Origin: Strix aluco
Taxonomy: Eukaryota; Chordata; Aves; Strigiformes; Strigidae
Direction: 5' to 3'
Assembly (NCBI RefSeq): GCF_031877795.1
Contig: NC_133948.1
Location: 14,896,948-14,960,947, forward strand
Length of the DNA stretch: 64,000 nt
Positions 28,001 to 40,000 of this stretch are shown here, one piece after another. Numbering within the stretch: position 1 is the stretch's first letter; every line of letters begins with the position of its first letter. Under the pieces are notes generated by a model, which was given only the letters and a program-made list of their open reading frames with translations, ran no database searches and was not told the DNA's origin. Made by a program: the position numbers and the translations under genes.

Positions 28001-31000
28001 TTGAAATCGTATTTCAGGGATGAGCTCCATTTCATGTTTGAGGTCAGGCGAAAACCTTCCTTCTGCGAAGAGCACAGAGAACTCAGATATTGCAGAAGTT
28101 ATGACATTAAAAACCAAACCAACCCAACAACACACGTGCATTGCATGGACACAGCCATAAAATAAGAATTAGTTGATAAAAGACCCAAAAAGCTACGTTT
28201 TCTCTCTGCCAGGCAAAGTGTTAGCCACCGCATCCAGTCTAATTAACAGCTAAAACTTCAGCATGCCTCTGCTAGAGAAAAAGGGAAAAAAGAAGAAGCT
28301 GCCTCTAATGCACTAATTACTATCCCGAAACACTAATGGGATTAGCAAGCAGGATTTAGTGGTTGCCTCCTGAAAAATCATTAAGTGCCATTGGAGAAAA
28401 TTAACCTCCCCAGTTCTCCAAGCGGCTTTCAGCAGCCTGCGTCCTTCCGCATTGACACGATGAACCCCCAGTAGGACGTTAGCACAACGGAGCCCTGTTA
28501 ATATTATCTTTCTCTTTCCTTTGTTAATTCACTAACCATGAATTAAAGTTGCCCAGCACTGCTGGGAAGGGGAGCACCAGAGACGCTGGGCAAACTGGAG
28601 GTGGTCAGGCAGGGACTGAAGGAAGGCAGAGAGCGATGAAAGAAGAGGGGACACGACCGTGTTCGTGCAAACCCTGTTCACAATTTCTTTCTCCACGCCC
28701 TGTCCCGATCTTTCCCCTTGCAAGAAAGTCGAGGCATCCCATCCCTGGCTAGCTTGGGGAATCACTGGCCAAAGGGTTTGATGGAGTAAGGTCCAGACAC
28801 CCCTGTCCAAACCTCGCCCCAGATCCATGTCAGGGTGACCTGGGGTGTGCAATGACCACGGTGGGGATCAAATGGCTTGGGGGAACCAAAGGCAGGTTTC
28901 AGCCTCAGTGAGACCCGCTGTGTTAGGGAAGGGTAGAGCCTGGATTAGATGCCGAAATGCAAATAAAAGTACGAGAGGAAACAGGCTGCTCGCTAAGGCT
29001 TTGCTCCTGCAAACGTGGTGGTGCTCGCTGGGGACGGACCAAAGTAAATACGAATTTCTGGTGGCTAAGAACAAGGGGGAGGGTGGCCTTACAGGAGGCA
29101 TTGTCCAGCTGAAATAAATCAATTTCCAAAAGCTGAAAGCCTTTAGAGACCAAAGGCTCCCAGCTCGGGGGAGAAGGACGACTGCCCTCATTTCGTGCAG
29201 TGACCGCAGCCCGGCGGCTGCCGCAGCCTTGGGGACACAACGGGGAAACAAGTGACACAGCGATGCTGCGGCCACCGACACATCTGCCACCCCAAAGCCC
29301 CTCTAGTCTGCCCCTGCCCAAAGAGGGGGAGACCAGGGTCTGGCAGCCTCGAGCACCCTGCACAGGCAGCAGATTTTAACCCTTTATGTGCCCCAGTCAG
29401 AGCTGCCTGAGCATCATGGCTGTCTCCAGGGCCAGGCAGGAGGGTCTGCTGGCAGCTTGCCACTGCCATGCCAGGGTACCCTGGGCTTTCTCCTGCTCCC
29501 ACCACATCCCTCAGGTGACTCTGATCAGGCCTTTTTTTCTAAGAACCCCAAAGTAGTGGACAAACAAGGCAGCTTGTCCTGGGGCTCCTGTTTGGGGAGG
29601 CTAGTGGGAGCCAGCCATGCTCCCTCCTCTGGGAGAGGAGATGATGCCCCAAGGTGGCCACAGGTCTCCTCTGCCACCCCACACCGAGGCAGCAGAAGGA
29701 CTTTCTGAGCACACCCACCAAAAGGGCCCGATGGAGAGGGAGCGTGCTGGTGCCGGGGAGCCCTTTCCCTGCGCAGCAGCAGCCTCTGCCGGCACCGGAG
29801 CCGCAGAGCAAGAGCAGCGGGAAGTAGCTGTGGCATGGCCAGAGCCTGAGGAGCCCTCCGCAAACACCACCAGGATGGAAAAGATACTGGGGATGTCTCT
29901 AGAATATGAAGTGTTATTTCCATAAGGCTTTATCTATCCGCATATGCATGTTTCAGCTGAAAGATGATTCTTCCCATCTCGCTCTTGCACGTGCTCGCAC
30001 TCACACGCAGCTTTCACGGTCGGGTTGTGCATCCCTGTGCTGCAGCTGCAAAATCCCACCATCCAACCCACCTGTGCCACGCTGCGGCATGCAGGGGCTT
30101 TGTTGAGCAGCGGCCCTGGAGCCCCTCGGTGCCCCCCATCCAGCCCCCACACCCAAAATTAGGTCCCAGGGGAGCAAATCAGACCCCGTCCCAGCAGCAT
30201 CCCTGCTGCCTGCTAGAGCTGCAAAGGGCTTTTCTACCTCAAAGTTCAAAAAAAAAAAGACACCATGCCCTGACATTTAGGGACAAAAGCGCTTTTCCAA
30301 AGGAGCTGGGATGGGGTTCATCACCCCACCATGTGCCGGCACCTTGGGGCACCCACTTACTTGGGGGTGTGCGCCTCATCCACGCGATGCCCCAGCTGGA
30401 ACTCGTGGGACTTGCTCCGGTGCAGCGCAGTGAAGCCGGGGATGAGATGGATCAGTTTTCGTGACGAGGGCGGGGGCGTCCCAGGGGGCTTCAGTTTATT
30501 CCTCCGTCGTACTGGCGGCGTGCCTGGCGGCGTCATCGTGGTGACGATGTTGGGGGTACGTGGAGGGGTGTGAGCAGCGTGTCGCTGGCGTGGGGAGGGT
30601 GGCAGGGAGCGGTGGCCGGACTCCATGGGTGGGCACAGCCCCGGGTGACCCTCCACGGTCAGCCGGTCCACGTGGGTGTACATGGGTCCGTGGGGTGAGC
30701 CCGCGTGGCAGTGATGCTGCCCACACTTGGGTTGGACCTTGGGGCTCTGCGAGAGGTGCGTCCTGCCCCACTGCCCCGGCTCCGGCTGGCACCCAGGGCT
30801 GTTCTCCTTCCCTGGCTCCGTCGTGGGCCACTGGATGGTCCAATCCTGCTTGGAAAGGCTGCCGCCTGCGAAGAGCACACAGACACGACCATGCAGCGCG
30901 GCAAAAACCACACAGTCCCCTCCCCGGCACCGCATCCCCCCGCCTCCAAAACACCAACAAGTTTCTCTGTGTGTGAAGCCAAGCAGGCGCTCTGCAAGGG

Positions 31001-34000
31001 TTAGAGAAGCGCTTTGCCCACGTGTTTTCCCACCTGCTGAGCCCCCCATGTGCCTCCCCCACTGTCACCCAGCTTCTCACCATCACCCCAAAATGTGGCA
31101 TGGGGGTGGGACACCCCTTGCCTGGCCAAGGCTGATGCCCCCGTCTCACCCCTGCAAACCTGCCCCCCGCCCCCTGTGCCACCCAGTTGTGCCATTTGCA
31201 TAAAGGAAGAGGACTGTAATTAAGTGGGGCTCCTCTCTGCTTCTAATTACTCATCTCCACTGGCGCAGAGATGAGTAAAGGGCTGTCAGCAGCAACTTCA
31301 CAGAGCCAAAGTGATGGACCCAATTTAAGGTCCCTTCGCTGACTCCTTTTGATCGCCTCCACTATGAAAACCGTAATCTCTTTATTTTAAAAAGCCTCCT
31401 TCCCCATCCCCGTTTTGATTATTAATTGCCTGGCCTCTTCTTTCCCCAGCCTTTTCAAGGGGAACATTTTATTTCAAGCTCCAGAAGAAAAGTAAAGGAG
31501 GAAAGGACTTTGGAAATGAAAGCTGTAGGATTGGATTGACAAAAGCTCTGGGGGAAAAGAGGGACAAGGAGTTTTCTTGAATCAATCTCCCACAGCAGAA
31601 AATAAAAATAAAAAATAAAGCAAGTCCTATCTAGCTGCTTTTAGAGTTGCTTCTCCAGCTGCTACAAAAAGCCCTTCGACCCAGCAAGAAGCTCATAAAA
31701 AAGTTAACGCCCTTCCTCATATTTTAATTAATTAAGAAAAAATCCTGCTTAGAAAAGCCTTGCCTCTGCCTGCATGGAGCTGCCAGGGCGGAGCTGCATC
31801 TCCAAAGCCACCACTGGCACGCACCCGAGCCCCCTCCTCGCCAAAACAGCCCAGCCCAAGTGCGGACACAGCAGGTGACAAGTTGGAGTGTCTCACCCCC
31901 CCCCCCCCAAAATGCAGCTCTGCACGGGGTCACGTCACCTCCGGCAAGGCCACCCTGCCCGCGGGCACCTGCAGAGCTGGGTGCCCGACCCAGTGCCACA
32001 TAGCTGGGCTGTCTCCTCGTCCCCACGGCTACTGGTGGCCACTGGTCCCTGAGGCCACCCTGGCTGGTGGCACCTGGCTTCACACACAGCGTGGGGCTAG
32101 GGAAGGTGCAGCCGTGGCCCTGCACGGGCATAGGTGAGGGAGGACACAGCGCCATGAATTAAATCCTCCCGCAAGCCATCGACCCCTCCAGTTAATTAAC
32201 CCACACCCAGGGATTTGCAAATCAGCATGCATTTATGCAAATCAAGGTGCTCCTCCATTGGTTGCTCTGCATGCATAAATTTACATAACTCAAAACTGCC
32301 CGGATGCTGCAGGCCCGGCAGCATCCCCGTGCTCCCACCCCCAGCAGTAATTAGCAGCAGCTAATGAAGAAGGAGAGCCAAGGCTGCTTCCCGCAACCCA
32401 AAGCTCGGCCGTGGCATCGTAGCCACCACATCCCCCCCTCGCTGCTGTCCCCTTCAACGCTCGGCTGTGTCGTAACACGACTGATGCACTCGAGAGCAAA
32501 AATAACCCGTTATGGGGCTGGTGGGTGCGTCAGGGCTAAAAATACCCCGGATAAGCTGGGGAAATGTATTTTCAACACACAGCTTACAGGCACGCTGCAG
32601 GTAGCGGGCACTCCGCTTGATGAGATACGCTTAAACCGAGAACGCACTTGAAAGGAAAAAAAATAACAAAAAAATCCCCAAGCTCTTCTTTCTGCAAAGC
32701 GTGTTAAATGCTTTCGGATTTCACTCCCTCCCGGGGCTCCCCCGGGTGTTGCTGCTCTGCCAGAGCCGATTCCCAGGTGGAAAAGCAAGGGAAGAGCTTG
32801 CACAAAAGCAAACTCCCCTTTGCCCAGTTTTCCCCAAGCTCTGCCTGCCTCGACGGCGCTGCAAGGCTGCCTGTTTGCTCATAAAAAGCCTATTTGTTTC
32901 GTTTAGATAGGGAATATTAATTGCATATCGAAGTGAGCACCAGCTACAGCCGCCCACTGCCACTCCAACCCTGCAGGCCGCCAAGCCCTGGCCACCAGCA
33001 CAAAGGGAGAGATGCTCCCCTTGGCCAAATTTGGCTTTATTAATCCCCTCGGTGCTGCCGCTGCCTCCCCACTTAGCCCAGCCTCCTTCACTCCACTGTA
33101 CTTAATTAGGGAAGAAGCTTTTTCTGAACCACTCCATTAAAATCAACAAGAAAACAAACTCCTGGGAGGAGGCGGAGAGAAGCGCCCGCCATCGGGATGC
33201 AGCTTGTACATTGGGAGATGGAGAGAGATGGCAAAATGTCACCAGAAAAGCTGTTTTCCCCCAGTTGCAAAAGACAAATCGCAAGTTTTGCTTTGATTTC
33301 CCAAAACAAAATGCTGGGAATAATTTGCTCAGGGAGCTGGGGACAGCAGGTCCCATCCAAAGGAGCCCTGCACCCCGACTGCTCCTTGGGGGTGCTGTGA
33401 TTGCTCTTTCCCTCCCCAAAGGCAGCATCCAGATGACCAAATGGAGATGTGCCCAAAACCAGAGCAAGATCTGGGCTTGCTTTACAGCGAGGGAAACCTC
33501 CACAGCTGCAGCTGCCTCTCCCAGCACCAGCACCCCAGTGACCATGAGGTGAAATAAACCCCAGCATCGCCCCAGTGCTTCAGCCCCATCACGTGCTGGA
33601 GGGGTGGCTCTGCAGGTGTGGGGACACCAGTCACCAGGAGGGACCGACCCTGAAAACCTTTACACCATGGCCAGTACAGCTTTCAAATTTGTCCCAAACG
33701 AGGATGCTCCCTGCTTTTTTTTTTGTTGCTCATCTCCCTGTCTGACCCCGCACTGTCCCCAAGCCACCTGCAGCCCTCCCAGGGCCAGGACGACTCATAA
33801 ATATTCAGCTCCGGATCATTTTTCCCTGTAGGACAGCTAATAACCTCCATGCATAACTCACTAGTCACACACCATCAACTCCTCAATCCACAGCGGCCCT
33901 GCTCAGCTCTTACTTAATATTAAATTAATCCCGCTTCGAGTTCAAAATTGACGCCCTGGCTGCTAATAAAATACCACTGCCAAGTGTAAGGTTTCACAGC

Positions 34001-37000
34001 CGAGAAAAATCCAATACTGACTTGTTAACACAATAAAGCAGGTGTTTAATATAGGGTTGCCACTATATTTGATAAATATAACATGCTTTTGGTTTCTAAG
34101 ATGCTCTGGGGGTTTCCCTGCTGCTGGAGCCGCCCCCAGGATGCTTGGTTTGGGAAGGGGCTCCTTTCCCGACATCAAACCCCATCCTGACAAAATTCAT
34201 CACCGTTTAAGGGATGAAACAGCATCCTGCTTCCTCCCTGCCTCCTCCCCAACCCCCATGCCCAGGCAGAATTGGCCTGGGAAATTAGATGTATCTAATT
34301 AACAACTCAATAAATAAAGATTGATGGAAAAGGTTAATACTGTACCTCATTCCTGCTTTATTAATACTAATCTTGGCTTCTAGAAATCGACCACTACTAC
34401 ACTTGCAAAGAAATTACATGATGTTTTAAAGAGGCAGCAACTGGTTCATTAATTATATTTTTGGACTAGGACCATCTCTTGTTTTATAAGGAGATAACAC
34501 GCAGATAAAAAACCACATCGGTCACAGCATGGTACATTTGGGGTTCCTTCTGGAGGGGCTGCAATAACCCAATGGACTTGAGATCACGGCACTGCATCCC
34601 AAGAGAGCATTGCTGCCATCCCAGGATGCCTTCCAACCCCCCACCATGCAGCACCCAACCATTAAGCACCCAGCCATCTCCTCGGGGGCATGCAAACCTC
34701 CCAGGCACCCAGTCAGGGGGGTCCAGCCAGGCGTAACATGGCTCCTGGGGGCTGCAAGGATCAAGGCAACACATCTAGCAGGTAATTTTGAGAATGCTTG
34801 ATGGAGGGTTGGTGGTGCATCAGATGGAGCCCCAGGGGACAAGAGGACACCAAGGGGACGTACACTTGCCAAGCTCTATGTGAGCCAGGTCAGCTCTCGA
34901 AGCCGGCGAAGACCTTCCTTGCTCAAGCTTGCAGATGAGGCAAGGCTGGTGGCCAGTCACCAAGACGTGGAGCCAGCCAGCAGGCCAGCATCTGCTGAAA
35001 TGCAGCTGAGGGATGGATGGATGGATGGATGGATGGATGGATGGATGGATGGATGGATGGATGGATGGATGGAGGGATGGAGGGATGGAGGGAGGGAGGG
35101 ATGGAGGGATGGAGGGATGGAGGGATGGAGGGATGGAGGGATGGAGGGATTGGTGGATGGGTGGATGGATGCATGGGTGGGTGGGTGGAAGCAGCACAGC
35201 ATTGCCTTAGTGGACCCCAGATGGGAGAGCTACAGCCCATAGCTGCTCAGTCGCAGCTGCCCCCAACAGCACAGGAGAACATTGCCAAAGGTACCAGAAG
35301 TGTTGTTCTGCCAGTTCCCCATCCCCACAGCCCACCAAAATGCGCTGCCTGGACCCTGGTGCATCTCAGACCCAATCTTGAGCAGCTGGATGGGATGATC
35401 TGCTCCTACCACCCAGCCTCAGCCTGGGGCAGCTAGTGAGCATCTCACCCTGATCCAGCCAGAGGTACCACCACTCTCATCTCCACCCCTGCAGAAGAGG
35501 GGCAGGGGCTGTGCTCCCCCCCTCCCAGGGGGTGAAATTGGGGGCACTACTGAGATGGGGCAATTTGACCAGACAAAGGCTCTGTCAGGCAAGGAAACAC
35601 CAGCACAGAGGCAGGAGACACGCAGCTGTGTTGAGTGGGGTACAAGGAGACCATCTGCCAAGCTGGGTGGAGCTTTCTGCACCCAAACCCTCTAGAAATT
35701 CAGGGAGATTTGGTCTCCTTTGCTGCCCAGGGAGCTCCTGCATCCCTCAGGACTGTGGCAGGGGCTCTGCGGTGCCCCGAGCTGCCTGTCCCCTACCTGT
35801 CCCCAAGGTTTGTGCCGTCCATTGGACGATGTGCCCAGGAGTTTCTCCGGCAGCGTGCATGCGTGGTGCCGGCACAGCAGGGACCCACGCCAGCCAGCAA
35901 TGTCAGGGACCATTGCACTGCGGAACCCAATTCTCCAGCCCTGGCAGAGCAGGAACGGCCACTGCAGCATGTCTGCAATGCCGGAGGGATGAAACAGCAG
36001 CCCCTGCCGCACAGCCCAGCCCACAGCCCCCCCCAGGAGCAGCGCGATGATGGATGGGGTTAAATGGAGCGCTGGGGAAGGCAAACACGCAGTGCCCAGA
36101 TAGCAGCAAACTCCCTCCTGCAGGGGCCCAATGGGCCACCAAGCCACGTCCCACTGGGAGGGCTGGCAGCCCCATCACCTGCCCCATTAAAAAGCAAATC
36201 GAGCAGCGAGCATCCTGCAGCCCCCTGGTACCCCCCGGTCTCTGCCAGCCAGAAACCACCAGAGGGGCAGAAGATGTTTTAGCATCCTCACCACAGCTGC
36301 TGAGCCAAAGGCTCATGTGGATTTTGCAAAGCACAGGTCCCACTGGGAAGCGGTGGAATTCCCTTGGCCAAGTGAGCAGAGGGGCAGGAGGGGGGGATGC
36401 AGGGGCTGAGCCAGCACGGCCAGTAAAGCAGTATTTGTTTGCAATGGTCTTTAAAAGTCAAAGGTATTTAAACAAAGAGCAGGCTGAGAGCCTTCCCCAG
36501 GCTCTGAGAGAGGCATCGATGCCCTTCCTCAAATAACGGAGAGACTTAGTGAAAATGCCAAAGGGAAGGAGGGCAGGAGCACAGGCAGGAGCCGGATTTA
36601 GGGAGTTAGAGAGCACAGGGGACTCGTGGTCTGCAGGAAATGTCAGGCTGGGTTCAGCCATCCCCACCTCGCTGCTCCGGCGCAGGAGTGGCAGTGGGTC
36701 CTTGCGCCAGCCTGGCAGCAGCATGCGGTGGCAGGGCCCTTGGCTGCCACCCCTCAGCACGGGCTGGCCCTGCCACGCTGTGCCACGCCACGCGGGAAGC
36801 TCAGAGAAACCGCAGTAACCACGGCGGGGGGACACGGCTGAGACCCCTCCTGTCCCCTGGGACCCACTGCCGGGGACATGTCATGCCAAGAGACAGTAAT
36901 GCAGGGACACTGCCTGTCCCTGAAAGCCGCTTCTTGGTGAAGCCACGTCACAGTACCCTCCTCACCAACAGCCCTGTCCCGTCCTGTCCCCAGGGGCAGC

Positions 37001-40000
37001 TCCGAACCTGCACAGCCCAGCTGAAAACCCAGCAGCTGCACCCCAGCAGGGCTCATCCTCCATCCCGCCAGCCCCTGGGATACAGCTATGCTGGAGGAGA
37101 CCCTCGAGAGGGGACGGGAGCTGGGCAGAGGGGTTTGGGGACCCCAAACCCCGGGGGTCAGGCAGGACTGGGGTCCTCCTACAGAAGGGTCACAGCCAGA
37201 CGTGTTGCCAGACCAGGGCTCCCAGCAGAGACCACAGCTAAACCAGCCCACTACCATCACCCCAGGCTAGGACCAGGAAGGGAGCCCTTGGGAAGGGGAC
37301 AGCGGGGGGATATTTAGACTTTGAAATGGGGTTTCACCGTTCCCCCAGCTGCTCCGAAAGGGAACATCCCCCCCACAGGCAGCCCCAGTGCTGGCAGTGC
37401 TCCCGCAATCCGGCATCAAAGCACAAGTTCAGCAGTGGGGAAGAGCCATGCCGGCAGGATACAGTTCCCATCACACATTGGGAGGTGAAGCTGGGCCTCT
37501 CCTTGGGGGGCACATGTGTAGAGAAGAGCCCCCCAACTCACCCCCAGGCCAGACCCTGTCAACAGCAGCCCTGGGAAGGGAGCCCTCGGCCCCAGGACAG
37601 CATCATCCAGCAAGGCTCGGCTGGCCGGGGACAAGGTGCCAGGAGGGCCGGATCCTGCACAGCCACCCGCTGCATCGCTCGCCCCTTCCCCAGGCACCCC
37701 CAGGCCCCGCTGCAGCCTCCGGCCCCGCTCCGCTCGCAGGCTGCAAGCTCAGATGAAGCCGGAGCAGCTTCTGCTTCGTTCAGCCGCCTCTGCAGCACGG
37801 AGCAATGCTGCCACCGCCCGGGGACCCGCCAGCTCAGCACCCGCACCCCACCACCCGCACCCAGACACCCACCCCGGGGGAAGGGGAAGCGGGGCTTGTG
37901 TGTGCCCTGGGAAGGGGCATCAGGCACGGGGGCTTCGCTCTGCAGCCAGCTGGGAAGCGATGCTGAGTGCTAGGAGCTTGCTGAGTCTCAGGGGCTTTTC
38001 CTGAGTCTGCTGACTGTGCTCCTGCAAGCAAAAGGGGTCAGGGGGACCTTGTAAGAAACTCTGCACACTCCTCGGGTGAAGCCTCCCTGCAGAGAACCAA
38101 CAACTCATCACGTCCTTAGAGAGGTGAGCCCCCCGCACGCTCCCGAGCCACAGGGATGCACCAGAGCAAAGATGTCCCCTGCGGGCAGTGGGTACCTGGC
38201 CATCCCCAGGGGTGCTGGAGCTCTGCAACCCACTGAGAACACCCTGCAAACACCTCTGATGCATTAAAGCCACGCTCCTGGTGTCACCACAACGGGACGG
38301 TGTCGCTCACCTCGACCGGCTCAAGGGGACAAGGGTGCCCGACTCACCGGACTTGTGGACGCTGCGGAGGCAGGAGAGGGAGGCATTCAGGCGGGCACAC
38401 TCCTCACTGTTGGCCCCGAACTTCTCCACGGTCGCACAGACCTGGTCATCGGTCATGTCCAGCAGCTCCTCCAGGCTCAGCTGACCGGGGGTGATTTCCT
38501 GACAGGGAGGAACGGGGCTGGAGTGAGTCAAGAGGAATAAACCACCCCGGAGCATCCTCTAACCAGCACCTTGGCACACACAGATAAGACATTTCCTTTT
38601 GCTGCCCTGTTTGGGTCACAGACCCAAAAAAACACTCATTTTCCATCTCAATCCACATGAAAACCCAGAAGACACAGTTTGAGCCTCAGCTTTATCTCAA
38701 GTTTTTGCACAGTCTCAGGTATATCCAGACCCAGCTCAACACCAGCACATCTGGGGGCACCAGGTAAACCTGCCCCTGCTCTGAGCATGTGCAGGGACTG
38801 GCAGCTTCAGCACAGACTTTTCTCTTCCCCAGGGGGGCTGTTAGGGGACCACCTCCATGTGCCACCCGCTCGCCGCACCCATCGCCTGCAGGAGCCCAGG
38901 ACACGGCAGAGTGCCGTGACCTGCCATGGCACCACCACGCTGTGATGGGGACACGGGGGACCCCCGCCGTGGGGAGCAGCACCCATGAAGTCCCCCTGGC
39001 ACCCATGTCCTTCACTGGGAACAGTGATGGGGTGTCTCACTGGTGGGTGGAGGGAGAGCTGTGGGGTGGCCCAGGCCACCAACAACCTGGTGCCTCTGCT
39101 CTGGTCTCCCAACCCGCTCCCCACTGCGAGCACTGTCCCCTCCAGCCTGTCCCAGGGCCAAAACACATGGCTTCGAGCCAGTCTCCATCTCACAAAAAAC
39201 TGCTCCCTTGCCTAGTTTTGCTCAAGGATCCCACAGCCCCCTGGGAAAAGCACTAGCGGAGAGGTTCAGCACCCAAACCTGCAGCAGTTAATGCCCAGCC
39301 CTTACCTCCATCACCTCCTTGCGGATGTCAACGATGCGGAACCAGTGCAGGAGCTGGGGGAAGCCCTCCAGCTTGGCATTACGCTCCTGCAAGGCCACCT
39401 TCCTCTTGCACGACAGCTGCCGGCTGAAATACTTGACCAACTTGCTCTGGAAGAGAAGGAGAAAGTCCCGTGGGACCCCCTGCCATGACTCTTCAACCCA
39501 CCCCACGGCAGAAGGGGGACACGGCGGGGGAGTGACTGCAGGCAGCTCGGGCTCTGCCCTCCCTCTGCCCCATCCCCAGGGCACACACAGCTCCTCCTGC
39601 CCTCAAAACACCCTGTTACCTGCTGCCAAACTTTTGCAGCCAAGGGCCCCTTTGGCATCCAGCTGCCTGTCCAAGGGAGGCATTTCCCTCCCAAAACCAA
39701 CATTTCTTGGCTCGTTTATCCCCAACCCAGTGTGCTTCAGGGGATGGACAGCCCTCATCACCCTGGGGATCCCATGGTGGGTGGATGAGGAGAGAGGACA
39801 GGGGACACAGAAGCATTGCTCCTCGCACACAGTAACACAGATTCCACCCCCTCCCAGCACCCAAAGGGCATGCTCCCCTCTCTTACACCCAGGCTCGGTG
39901 CGAAGGGACCCCTCGATCATCCCCCACTGGGAGCAGCCACAGCATCGCACAGTGCCAAGGCTGGGACGTGGGTGTTCGCTCCTTATTCCCGCACCACCAG

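Larger units (their letters stand above)
15544..30360 (-). other. KSR2 intron 4
   Basis: A 14.8-kb intron, the longest in the window. It contains two CR1 3' fragments (about 19502-19605 and 23948-24345). The rest is mixed unique sequence with short A/T homopolymers, for example 18269-18281 and 23250-23265. No coding exon was recognised. Confidence 0.75.
30866..38347 (-). other. KSR2 intron 3
   Basis: A 7.5-kb intron. It contains AT-rich islands with POU/homeodomain words (32190-32290 and 33840-34480) and a GGAT-type microsatellite (35010-35188). The section from 35,200 to 38,300 is GC-rich, with long but meaningless open frames. No coding match was recognised. Confidence 0.75.

Noticed and set aside
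35013-35240. HPSIPPS-type and GWMDGWM-type open frames
   Set aside because: They are direct translations of the GGAT/GGAGGGAT microsatellite.
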